DNA of 60,000 bases from Nymphaea colorata (taxonomy: Eukaryota; Streptophyta; Magnoliopsida; Nymphaeales; Nymphaeaceae), in assembly GCF_008831285.2 (NCBI RefSeq), contig NC_045149.1:8770417-8830416 (forward strand). Reading direction: 5' to 3'. The position numbers and the translations under genes are program-made. The notes below the pieces were generated by a model, which had not been told where the DNA came from, ran no database searches, and saw nothing but the letters and a program-made list of their open reading frames with translations. Positions 47,110 through 56,671 of the stretch are shown here, in pieces (positions within the stretch are counted from its first letter, which is position 1; each line of letters begins with the position of its first letter).

Positions 47110-47971
47110 CCCAGTTAATTAGTCCTTTTTTTCATATCGCAAAAACAGCTTCTTGAGTTAGACCAACACTTCTTGACTCCTGGGCACGTAAATGAAAAGA
47201 GCATGAGTTATGGAAATGTTTTCATTTTATTAATTTTATCACAAAGGAAGTCTACATGATAGATACCCACACTCAGGCACTCCTGCTACTCCTACCATCT
47301 CCAACTGCATCTCCAAGCATATAGAGTGGGATCTGTATGCATACTCAAGTCATCATCATAGGATTGTCTCTTGCATAAGTTCCCAAGCAGATAATTACAA
47401 GAAAACCCTTTCAATTAGAAAGGTACTGCTTAATCATGCATCTCTTTAGTGTGGGTTATTAAAATAAAACCACAAAAAGCACTTCCCTCATCTTCCATGA
47501 AGACAATTCTGGAGAGCCATAAGAATGACTCTTCAGTCTTCAATATAATTAGATAACTAGACATTAAGCTTACAAGCATGGTACAATCAACATTCTAAAA
47601 GCAATAGCTATTCTGAAGTAAAAGTAGGCCATCTAAGTAACCATCAACTGATTGTAGGGCAGATCTTTTAGCATATAATTATCTATATCTTGTATAGCTA
47701 AACAATTTTATAACCATCACAGTGCATTGAACCAACTAAGATCATTTCAAGCTCTCAACATCAGTTATCTTGCATTGCAGATACTTTGGGTATGACGATC
47801 TTAAGTCTTAACCATGCCATATGCAATTTCAAATGAGTGGTAATCGCTGATGAAGAAACCAAAAGTTAACATTGTCACCATCACAGTCAAATAACATTGT
47901 GGATAGCAGCTTCAGAAATTACTTTCAACCTCAACAGGGCATAACAACAGAGATAGATTAGTAGTAAACAC
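47110..47971. other. Intron upstream of SGR6 exon 14, right part, nothing recognised
   Basis: AT-rich unique-looking sequence without provable feature. Confidence 0.6.
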
Positions 47972-48093
47972 CTATGAAGTAGAGAAGTATGCTCATCATC
48001 ACCAGAGTAAAGCACATATTGACTTGAAAATGCATTTCCCAATGAGATTGTCCAATTACTGTCAGCTATAACATCTAATGTCTCTGCAAGAAA
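47972..48093 (-). CDS. SGR6: SGR6 window exon 13
   Basis: 122 bp ending in phase 2. Acceptor GGCAG, donor GTGTTT. Encodes [14 protein letters not shown], then [14 protein letters not shown] and [10 protein letters not shown]. Confidence 0.91.
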
Positions 48094-48278
48094 CTGCCAG
48101 CATGAAGCACTAAAGTCAACACTTAGATTTCAGTGAGTCCATAAAAATCTGTTTCACATACGTAAATTTCAATATCAAAATAACAAAGTCCACATAGTAG
48201 CAAAGAAGACTAAATACAAAATTTTTACTCAAACAAGATATACTAAATAGTGAATTCACATTAATAATTCCTACTTAC

Positions 48279-48368
48279 ATTGATGATCATGTTATCCCAG
48301 GTCTCCTGATACGAGTAATCCTGTTTTAGGTCCTCCGTATCACTAACATATGCCTTCATTTTGGGTAT
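48279..48368 (-). CDS. SGR6: SGR6 window exon 12
   Basis: 90 bp, 30 codons. Acceptor TTTTTAG, donor GTAAGT (full consensus). Encodes [20 protein letters not shown] and [10 protein letters not shown]. Confidence 0.92.
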
Positions 48369-49146
48369 CTAAAAATTTACATGACGTTCACAATCAACCA
48401 TTATCATTCAAAGGCAAACAGAATCATGTACTTCTGAAATTATAAAAGATAGAAACTGGGCAGCAGAACCATGGCATATGTTGAACTTTACAGAATTTTC
48501 ATATGCTATACACCTAGTTTTATAATGAACCAAAACTCCATGAGAATTCGTAGCATATGTTTCAGAATCTACATGGGGAATGGCAAAATGTGATACTATG
48601 GATCCTTGGTGATGTAATTAACCAAGATAATATAGCTACTTGATGCAGAGAATGAGCAAAAATGATAAACCGGGAAGGCAACCATTTTTGTGTCTCCCAA
48701 TACCAAGAAAAGAAACCAATTTTTTGATTGCCTACTGATGTAAAATATTCCAAAACAAGTTCAAATGACAATTTTTGTTTTGGGAGATATTACATAGGCA
48801 CGGGTATGGGTGATAATATGGGTAGGGTTGTGTAACACTTTCAAAAAATTTGGGAATGAAGATTTTACACAAACAAAACTAAGTTGCCAGATAAAGTGCC
48901 AGTCGTCAGAATCTCGCTGGAAAGTCCTGTTGAACAGGTGCAGTCAGACCACAGAGAACATGAAGAGCCCTTCAGCTTCTATTAAGGGTTCTTTATTTCC
49001 ATTGTATATACACGATTTTTTTTTTCAAAAAAATAAATAATTGGTGGACAAAATGGACTCAATCAACTTTGACCAAGTCTAGAAATTGATACATATGGCC
49101 ATGAGGGTGCATTGACCACATTCAACACGGGTTTGACTATGTCTGA
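48369..49146. other. Intron, no gene; one miniature-element end
   Basis: ACATAGGCACGGGTATGGGTG near 48792 looks like one end of the CTAAGTCACAYGGGTG family, but no partner end is seen. The rest is unremarkable. Confidence 0.45.
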
Positions 49147-49615
49147 TAGGGCTCTTCACGAGCTGAGAAGGGCTTGGCTGGAACACGACTCGAGTGTCTT
49201 CAGAAGAACTCGAGTTCGAGCCGAGTTCAAGTACATTAAATCGAACTTGACTCGTCTTGAGCTCTAAAAACTCAAACTCGGCTCGATTAAACTCAAGTCG
49301 AGCTTTGGCTTGACCCAAGCTGAGCATTTCATTAAAAAAAAATAAGTTTTTAAAGAAAGTGGAAGCATTGATACTTGAACACTGAACCTCTTCCTACAAG
49401 TCACGTGCCAGTAACTTTATGAAATTTGCTTGATATATTTTATTTTCAAGCTTAACCAATCCGAGCTCACTTAAGTCAAGCACGACTTGTTTATATACTC
49501 GAGTTCATTTCTCAAGTTGAACTCGACTCGTTTAATAAACGGGTCGAGCTCGAGTCAAGTTTATCGAGCGAGTTTGAGTTGAGCTCAAGTTAGCTCGACT
49601 CGTTGAACAGCCCTA
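49147..49615. mobile_element. hAT miniature element rich in CTCGAGTCGAGC words, 469 bp
   Basis: Ends TAGGGCTCTTCACGAGC and complement of TAGGGCTGTTCAACGAG give the terminal repeat TAGGGCTSTTCA. Flanks ATGTCTGA (49139-49146) and GTGTCTGA (49616-49623) match at 7 of 8. Subterminal regions are full of GAGCTCGA, ACTCGAGT and GACTCG words in both orientations. No coding frame. The TAGGGCTGTTCA-type terminus is known from plant hAT miniature families. Confidence 0.88.
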
Positions 49616-50035
49616 GTGTCTGAGCCATGTCCAAGGTTGTGCTCATACCCGTGTCACACCATGTTGACACGAGTACCTCACCCAGATAGAGGTACCCTTG
49701 TGAGATACGTTTGGGGTACTTGACAAGTGACATGCAGATTTCTTTTTTTTTTTTTTTTTTCTACTTGCATATTTTGCAAAATTAACAATGTTCACAAGAA
49801 CGTTGGAATTTGACAGAAAGTTTCAAAAACAAGGGGAATGCATGTCCATATTTATCTTGATTTTTCCATTAAATTATGCAGCCATGTTTCATGTTTAAAT
49901 AAACACCATCTTGATATCAACATAGACACCTTCTTGCATTGCCTAGAGGCTAGAAGCTTCATCTAACTCATTGATGAGATGCAAAATTCACATACAATTT
50001 ATTTTTTCAAGAGAAGTAACAGACACATGTCCATT

Positions 50036-50323
50036 AACTACAAAAAAAAAAAACGGATTTACCGACGCGTGGAAAATGATTTTTGGTGGACGTCGGTTAA
50101 AAACGTTACCGACATCCAAGACAATTGTCAATATAAAGTTTTACCGACGTTTACTTAGATGTCGAGAAAAACAGATTATTACCAATGCGCTTAGATGTCG
50201 GTAATAATCAATGTTTACCTACGTGTCGTGCGCGTCAGTGATTGAAACCTACACCGACACTTTGAGCATTGAGTCGATGACGATTTTTACCAATACTATC
50301 TTCACCTACGGTTTTTTCTAGTG
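50036..50323. mobile_element. CACTA-like miniature element, 288 bp
   Basis: Right end TTTTTTCTAGTG is the complement of CACTAGAAAAAA; left end AACTACAAAAAA matches with C changed to A. A 3-bp repeat ATT flanks it (50033-50035, 50324-50326), the CACTA size. Inside, TTACCGACG, GACGTCGG and GATGTCGG words repeat in both orientations, like CACTA subterminal repeats. Confidence 0.72.
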
Positions 50324-50608
50324 ATTGTCATGCTGGAAATGATTTTTCGTCCATTCGCCCTATTACAGAATTTAAAATGATCAACCAAGAAACACTAGAG
50401 AAATGTGCTCACACGAATTTTCACATAAAACAATTTAGCTAGCCAAAATGAAGTGCATTTTAACAATAGGTGGGTTCCTTCAAACTGTAAAATAAAGAGA
50501 CTGCTCAAGGAAAATTAAGCTGAAAATAAAAAAGCAAATGCATGCATAGGAGATAAATGAAATATATACATCTACATATTTAAATATTTCTATGTATATT
50601 TATTGATT

Positions 50609-50648
50609 ACACACACACACACACATAGGAGAGAGAGAGAGAGAGAGG
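50609..50648. repeat. (CA)n and (GA)n microsatellites
   Basis: CA dinucleotides at about 50609-50625, then GA dinucleotides at about 50629-50648. Confidence 0.9.
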
Positions 50649-50846
50649 GTACATCATGTGGCCATGAATGCTCATGTGACACTCAATTAGTTGTATACCT
50701 ATGAAAGGAAAAGGACAATTGCAGGTTTCATTATTACACATGAACTTCTAAGGAGATACAATGCAAACAAGAAAGAAGAAAATTATTATCAGATAATTCC
50801 AGAAAATGGAAGACTTTGTCTAGTATAAGCGGTGCAAGATTTGTAC

Positions 50847-50906
50847 CTCATCCTGCCAAAATGAAGAGACGTTTTTGGGGAAAAGAGATGAGAGGTAGCA
50901 TAAAAC
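50847..50906 (-). CDS. SGR6: SGR6 window exon 11 (isolated 60-bp exon)
   Basis: 60 bp, 20 codons, ending FWQDE. Acceptor TTTCAG, donor GTACAA. It lies alone between introns of about 3.3 and 2.5 kb, and a miniature transposon starts roughly 45 bp upstream of its acceptor. It was found by looking for the missing family segment between exons 10 and 12. Confidence 0.85.
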
Positions 50907-50949
50907 CTGAAATAAGAATAGCATTAGATAATAGATACATGGCTTTTAT

Positions 50950-51050
50950 ATGGTACATGAGTACAAGCACCAGTACGGTGCTGGTACAGGTGAGGAGACT
51001 TTTCAATGGGGTCACGGCCTTACATATATATATGTGTGCGTGTGTGTACG

Positions 51051-51109
<59 letters not shown>

Positions 51110-51327
51110 GGTTTTTAGCTAAATAAGCACATAATATTCATTGTTTATATTCATAAACACGTACCACTAAATAAAAACTTAAAAAGTACTAAAATATACC
51201 CAAAAGTTACAAAAGAAGTACTAAAGAATACTCAAATACAAAATTTAAGGCAGCCATGACCAGGCCCATACTCGCACCTATGTCAACATGGGTGCTTCAC
51301 CTTTCCAACCTCACCTATGTATCTTAG
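50950..51327. mobile_element. Decayed miniature element, relative of 16114, reversed
   Basis: Reverse complement shares GGCTGCCTTAA.TTTTGTATTT, CTTTTGGGTAT and TGAATATAAACAATGAAT with 16114-16374. Right end TATGTATCTTAG, left end near GGTACATGAGTAC; no target duplication proven. Contains (GT)n(AT)n at 51055-51108. It begins about 45 bp from the acceptor of SGR6 exon 11. Confidence 0.6.
51055..51108. repeat. (GT)n(AT)n compound microsatellite
   Basis: GT dinucleotides to about 51093, then AT dinucleotides. Confidence 0.95.
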
Positions 51328-51679
51328 GTATGTAAGCATGAATGTATTTATACATGCATGTACATATTACTGTCTCCACTAAGTCTATGTATTTTCTGTT
51401 GTTTCTATTTCTTATGCTCTGAAGTGTAGAAAATTTTGATGAGTTCTTATGCTCTAAAGTGTATAAAATTTTTATGCTCTCAAATGCAAAAACTCTATGT
51501 ATAGTTTTTATGCTTTATATTATATTTCATGTATTTTTAAGTATATATATATATATATCTAGACATATATACACAAAAAATATTTCTATAATGTTATGCT
51601 TCTATATATCGATAATTTTTGTGTACATGTACAATGTATACATTATGTATCTTGTATGTGGTACATTTCTTGTATGTAT

Positions 51680-51714
<35 letters not shown>

Positions 51715-52031
51715 TCTCTCTGAACAGGAGGACTCTTTGAAGAACTCGGTCCAAGACATTAGCATTAAGGGGGATGGTGCAGACAGTGAGCCGGCTAACC
51801 CCCTTCCCCTTCAGGTCCCTGAGCCTGGTTACCCATTGCCCGAACAATGAGTTCATGAGACTGCTTGTTGTCAGATCCCCACCTCAAAGGCACAGTACAT
51901 AGAGAACGAGCTTAAGTCTCGCCTATCAAGTCTTTTGTTCCACTTGAAGATCCATCACACATTGCCGCCGGCCATCGTTCGACCCCCTCAATCGTCGGAA
52001 ATGACTTTCCATTCCGCTAGAAGTTTCAACC
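51328..52031. other. Intron, no gene; (CT)n tract and unassigned GC-richer patch
   Basis: (CT)n lies at about 51682-51721. From 51725 to 52031 the sequence is GC-richer and a plus frame reads DGADSEPANPLPLQVPEPG, but I recognise no family. It ends where the LTR at 52032 starts. Confidence 0.45.
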
Positions 52032-52286
52032 TGTTGAAGTATGTTAGACGGGTCTCGGGACCGGGTCTGAATCCATACCCGATCCATCTTGTAGCCCTTG
52101 TTGGTCATTACTTAAGTCATGTAACCCTAATCCTTATGGTTAATGAAATCTTAAGAGAGAGAGAGAGTCTGGCGGCTAGTGGGCAACCAGCTCTTCCTCA
52201 TCCGTGGTTTTTTTCCTCTTGTTGAGGGTTTTTCTACGTTACATCGTGTTCCTCGTATTCTCTTTCTCTGTGCTCGTGTTTCTACA
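52032..52286 (+). repeat. Copia-7 5' LTR
   Basis: TGTTGAAGTATG to GTTTCTACA (255 bp), followed at once by the primer site TGGTATCAGAGCC. Related to the copia-1 and copia-6 LTRs (GGCGGCTAGTGGGC, CCGTGGTTTTTT). Confidence 0.88.
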
Positions 52287-52299
52287 TGGTATCAGAGCC
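52287..52299 (+). other. Copia-7 primer-binding site
   Basis: TGGTATCAGAGCC directly after the LTR, plus strand. Confidence 0.93.
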
Positions 52300-52595
52300 G
52301 ACGAGATTGAGACTTTTTTAGTGATTGTGGAGTTTTCTTCACCCACCGCCGCTGCTGTCACCGTTGTTGTTTCCGCCGCTGCCGCCGTGTCCGACGCCGT
52401 TACCTTCCTGCTGCGTCGTCCGACGACGCTGCTGACACCTCCGCCGGCTACGACACTGGCGTCGTCGCCCTTGCTGCCGCGCCGTCGCCCTTGCTGCCGT
52501 GCCGTCGACCTGCTCCCTGACGTCGCGCCCTGCTCCTTGCCCTCGTCCTTTGCACCGTCGTCTTCTGGATCGGCCCTACTCCAGTGGTACTGATA
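52300..52595 (+). other. Copia-7 leader, C- and CpG-rich
   Basis: The leader after the primer site is rich in GCCGCC and GTCGTCG words with local near-repeats (GCCCTTGCTGCCG twice near 52470-52500). Open frames on both strands here are compositional. No gag follows; LINE sequence takes over. Confidence 0.65.
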
Positions 52596-53314
52596 CAATT
52601 GTTAGGGGAGAAGTCTAACATTTGGACCTCATGGCTCAGGGCGTTTAGAATGTTCAGTGATAGGGATGATACATTTGGTAACCGCGAATCATAATAAACA
52701 TTCCAATGGATGATATCCTCTAGTGTTTTTCACACGCCAAATAAATAGATCTTTGCTGCCACCAGGGGTCCAAGTTTTCCCCAGTGGAGTTCTGTAGGGA
52801 CCGGGTTCAGAATAGCATCCAGACTGAAAATAATCTAAAACAGACTGGTTTACAGTTCCCTAGTCGATGTCAGCTGCGTCGTCTAGCGGAGGAGGATGTC
52901 AACCACTTATTTTGGGAGTCCCCAGTCATGCAGGAACTGTTCCAAAGTACTTGGGGGTCATGGGGGTTGGTGGTCATAAATGATTCAGTTATTAGGGACG
53001 TTGTTATAGGGCCTGAGGTGGTATGCCGCTGCAAGACTGCACGTCTCCTATGGAGGTGTTGGCTTCTTACAGCTTGGAGGACAGTCTGGCTAACTAGGAA
53101 TGACATTCTATTCCAGGGAGCTTCACTCAACGTTAATAGGCTGTGCTGGGATGTCATCCTTGATGTTTCTGTTGTCTACAGCAGCAGGGTTTCTAGGGGT
53201 CGGTCCTCAAATGTTTCTTTATAGTGCTACTGGCCCTGCCTGTTTTGGTGGTTGTAATGTATTGGTGCTGTACTTTGCAAACTTCTGGTTGGCTTTGTAA
53301 TGTTGAATCTATAC

Positions 53315-53316
<2 letters not shown>
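52596..53316 (+). pseudogene. LINE (non-LTR retrotransposon) 3' end with RVT zinc-binding domain
   Basis: The frame at 52784-53224 reads RRLAEEDVNHLFWESPVMQE, then WGSWGL and LTAWRTVWLTRNDILFQG: the C-terminal zinc-binding-like domain of plant LINE reverse transcriptases, with the first cysteines decayed. Upstream text is frame-broken. The end leads into a (CT)n(AT)n tract rather than a poly-A tail. The element is 5'-truncated, as LINEs usually are. Confidence 0.75.

Positions 53317-53391
<75 letters not shown>
53312..53391. repeat. (CT)n(AT)n compound microsatellite
   Basis: CT dinucleotides to about 53358, then AT dinucleotides to about 53391. Confidence 0.95.
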
Positions 53392-53404
<13 letters not shown>

Positions 53405-53700
53405 GTGTCCACATTATATAATAACGTGTGTACGTGTATAGGAGTTCAACTCTACCAGATGTCAGATGTTCCTGGATGACTAAAAAATTTCTTGTTGAAA
53501 AACAGTCATCATAGGAGCATGATGAAATTTGTAGTGTAGCAAGGGCTCATGGTACTTTTAGCAACAGCTTATGCTGCTTTCAGCAATGGGTTTGTAATTT
53601 TTAATTATCCGGTATTCAGTACATTTGAATCATCATATCAACTTGGACCAACTACTCCTTTTAGGCCTTGACTGACCAAAATGCCGTTCTGACTATAAAG

Positions 53701-54117
53701 CATAGGTACAAATATCGTTCTCGGGTTTTTATCGGCGAGGGTTTTCTCGGGTATTTATCGGCAAAGTATGTTTTTTTTTAAATCTCAGAAAAATCTCAAA
53801 GTTTTTTAAAACCATAAAAAACCAAAATGTTAGGTAAAAATACAAAAAATGAAAAATTAATAAGTATTGTATTGCATTTAGGAGGTTATGTTAAATACTT
53901 AAAACAAGAGGAAATAAAACAATGAAACAAAGGTTGAAAAAAATAAAAACAGAAAATGAAATAAAAAAATAAATAAATAAATTGGGAAAAGTCGTGACAA
54001 AATAGCGTTAAAATCGTGATAAATTCATTTTTAGCGTTTTCAAATATATCACGATATTTTCCAGTTTTTATCATTTTCTTTATTTTTCTCGTTAATATCA
54101 CGATATTTGTGGCTATG
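53701..54117. mobile_element. hAT miniature element, 417 bp, TIR CATAG.YACAAATATCG
   Basis: Left end CATAGGTACAAATATCG and right end complement CATAGCCACAAATATCG match at all but two positions. The exact 8-bp repeat CTATAAAG flanks it (53693-53700, 54118-54125). Subterminal TTATCGGC and TCTCGGGT words on the left, ATCACGATAT words on the right. No transposase frame. It lies about 100 bp downstream of the SGR6 exon 10 donor. Confidence 0.92.
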
Positions 54118-54226
54118 CTATAAAGGCATGGGCACAATCTTCTTACTCAATGAAACCTCTAAGGATAATAAACAATTATTACTGAAGTGTGCAGCAATAG
54201 ATCAGGCATTTAGTTGAGAGTAGAAC

Positions 54227-54301
54227 CGTTAAAATTCGAGTAGATAATTGCTCCCTAGCCAGAGGATCATGCAAGAGAACCACCAGACGTGCAAAAAGTT
54301 C
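54227..54301 (-). CDS. SGR6: SGR6 window exon 10
   Basis: 75 bp, 25 codons. Acceptor TGCAG. The donor is GTTCTA, poor beyond the GT but fixed by the family join ILT to VLCYL. Encodes ELFARLVVLLHDPLAREQL. A hAT element with its target duplication ends about 100 bp into the following intron. Confidence 0.86.
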
Positions 54302-54396
54302 CTGCATTTTGTAGAAAGAAGGTAGACACCTCTCACCAAGCACAAAGAACAAATGAGCAACAAATTTGAAAAATTAAAACAATGCAAGATTTCTAC

Positions 54397-54495
54397 CTCA
54401 GGACTTGGAATATCAACGAACAGCCGACTTTCAGGCAAAAGTGAACTAGAATATGACAACCTGTATCTACATAATTCAGCTATACATCTGCATAC
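54397..54495 (-). CDS. SGR6: SGR6 window exon 9
   Basis: 99 bp, phase 0. Acceptor CACAG, donor GTAGAA. Encodes VCRCIAELCRYRLSYSSSLL and ends in DIPSPE. Confidence 0.9.
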
Positions 54496-54643
54496 CTGTG
54501 AGACAGCAGAAATTGCATACAAAATTAAATGATATCGCTCAATTTCCATTTTCTCACACTCAAAATTCATTTTGTTTTGAGCAGGCAATTATAAGATTTT
54601 ATATAGTCAAAGAAATGCACATTTACAAAAAGAACTCCCCTAC

Positions 54644-54709
54644 CGTAGCAACTGCACCTGAGTACCTCCTTGGAATGATAAGCTTCAACATGAAAGGCCA
54701 AAGGATGGG
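54644..54709 (-). CDS. SGR6: SGR6 window exon 8
   Basis: 66 bp, phase 0. Acceptor GGGCAG, donor GTAGGG. Encodes PILWPFMLKLIIPRRYSGAV. Confidence 0.89.
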
Positions 54710-54805
54710 CTGCCCAGAAAATTTTCATTATCAAAAAGGACAATCATGAAAGGCAAATTTTCTACTTCACATTAAGATTTAGACGACAATGCATTTCCAT
54801 ATTAC

Positions 54806-54895
54806 CTCCATCTCAGGAATAGTAATGGCGAACAAAAGTAGCCCCTTTTCACAGACACTTCGCAATTCAGATGGGCTCACAATTCCAATGTTAAC
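54806..54895 (-). CDS. SGR6: SGR6 window exon 7
   Basis: 90 bp, phase 0. Acceptor CTCAG, donor GTAATA. Encodes ELRSVCEKGLLLFAITIPEM. Confidence 0.89.
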
Positions 54896-55006
54896 CTGAG
54901 ATAAAACGTTCAAATTTAGTTTACATGCTTAAGCAACGTATTTTCTGATAAGTTGTCTAATGCCAACTTCATGATTCACAGTTACAGCCTAGAACTCGTG
55001 CACAAC

Positions 55007-55171
55007 CTCCAGGGTTTTGTATTGGAAGGGCACAGTCTTCTGGACCACCCTAGAGCTGTCATAATGCTTTATCTCCTCGTCTGTTATTGCAGAATGGCGT
55101 ACAAGAAATTCAACGAACAGCTCCCCACACGATCCATCAACATAGCAGTGTGAAGCCATGACAACAATTAA
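55007..55171 (-). CDS. SGR6: SGR6 window exon 6
   Basis: 165 bp, 55 codons. Acceptor TTCGTAG, donor GTTGTG. Starts [13 protein letters not shown] and includes [15 protein letters not shown], matching the family order. Confidence 0.9.
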
Positions 55172-55399
55172 CTACGAATATTGGAGAGAATGATAATCAG
55201 TACACTGAGTACAGGCTATCTTGGAAGAAGTTTCAAGAAACTACAAGGAAGAAATGTAAATCTGTGGTCAAACTGTTCACGACCTCATTTAGTTCTACAA
55301 ATTTATTGCACAACTTAACAACATACCCTGCAGACAAATTGCAGCAAGTATGACAAAAAGGTATTATAAAATTTGCTTTTAAAAAAAAACAGTTACAAC

Positions 55400-55499
55400 C
55401 TCAGCAAGTGCTTTTCTAACTCCTAGGCTTTGTTCATCTAGAAGCGATTTCACAGCTTCAACAAGAGATGGACTTTTGACCTGCCATGACTCAGACAAC
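55400..55499 (-). CDS. SGR6: SGR6 window exon 5
   Basis: 100 bp. Acceptor TTTCAG, donor GTTGTA. Encodes [20 protein letters not shown], one of the best conserved blocks. The 78-bp intron upstream is among the shortest in the gene. Confidence 0.9.
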
Positions 55500-55577
55500 C
55501 TGAAAGAATGAAACATGAAGAATCATAAGAGAAGTCAATGAATTCCTCCTAACTTTCACAGAGACATCAAATGGAAC

Positions 55578-55645
55578 CTGGGCAAGAGATGCTTTAAAAC
55601 ACAAAGTGTCCCTATCATCAGCCCTTCATCCTTCAGTTTGCAAAC
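55578..55645 (-). CDS. SGR6: SGR6 window exon 4
   Basis: 68 bp ending in phase 2. Acceptor ATATAG, donor GTTCCA, which is weak beyond the GT. Encodes GTLCVLKHLLPR, which joins to LSESW in the next exon as in the family. Confidence 0.86.
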
Positions 55646-55749
55646 CTATATGAAATGCACTAGTAAGACTGTATAAAACTATAGAAAATTGTGATAATAA
55701 GTGATTATGAAAAGAAGTAAATCACTGCTAGCAAAACAGAAATGCTTAC

Positions 55750-55827
55750 ATTAAGAAGGAACACAAACAGGTCATTAGGGTAGACGAGACCCACGGTCAG
55801 AAAGCAATGTTGGATTTGATTGTAAGT
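55750..55827 (-). CDS. SGR6: SGR6 window exon 3
   Basis: 78 bp, phase 0 in and out. Acceptor TGCAG, donor GTAAGC. Contains [19 protein letters not shown], a hydrophobic HEAT helix typical of the family. Confidence 0.88.
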
Positions 55828-56137
55828 CTGCATAGTAGATCATGTTTCAATTTAATGGTTAGAACACCATTTTAATTTGAACCTATGCATAGAAAGAGTT
55901 AAAAATACAAGCATATTATTCACGGAAATCATTTTCATCTTCATCTATGATATTCAGCTTTCATGTACAGGTGCAGATGCAATTATAATGGCTCCAATGC
56001 AGGAAAAGGGAAACATTGATTCATAAACTAGTTGTTGGGGCTAGCCAATGGCTGGCTTAATCTTGGTCAAAGATTATTCTTGACCAAAACTGAGTATAAA
56101 TACAAAGATATAAAAACGAATAATACAAGAAGAAAAT

Positions 56138-56144
<7 letters not shown>

Positions 56145-56207
<63 letters not shown>

Positions 56208-56211
56208 GAGA
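56145..56211. repeat. (AT)n(AG)n compound microsatellite
   Basis: AT dinucleotides to about 56171 then AG dinucleotides with one C interruption. Confidence 0.95.
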
Positions 56212-56421
56212 TAGGAGGTTCAATGCTGCTGTGTGCCGGACTCCTGGATGGCTAAAACTTAAAAATTTGTTGCTAAAAAATGTCACCAAATTAGCATTAG
56301 CCACAGACTATGTGTGTGGGACAGTCTTGTTATTGTGGCTTTAGCGACGAATTTTCAGATTTTGACCATCCAGCAACTATTTAGCACACGGCAGCATTGA
56401 GTTTATACATATACGTGCACA

Positions 56422-56671
56422 CACATGCAAAGTTCATTTCTATACTTTCTACGAACTCATGAATGTGTGACTTGTGAGCAACATAGATGACAGGCTCTTT
56501 GCATGTACTCCCATATGACCTAGCAATTGCCTAAGCCAAAACATGTGACGCACATGCAAAGTTCATTTCTATACTTTCTATGAACTCATGAATGTGTGAT
56601 TTGTGAGCAATATAGAAGACAGGCTCTTTGCATGTACTCCCATATGACCTTAGCAATTGCCTAAGCCAAAA
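56422..56671. repeat. Two-copy tandem duplication, 129-bp period
   Basis: Copies starting CACATGCAAAGTTCATTTC at 56422 and 56551 differ at about six positions over the unit. Confidence 0.9.

Noticed and set aside
51596-51850. 84-codon frame DSLKNSVQDISIKGDGADSE
   Set aside because: It begins in a CT microsatellite, is short, and has no recognised family; left as an unassigned patch.
52204-52593. Alanine- and proline-rich frames on both strands
   Set aside because: They come from the CpG-rich leader of copia-7 directly after its primer-binding site; composition explains them.
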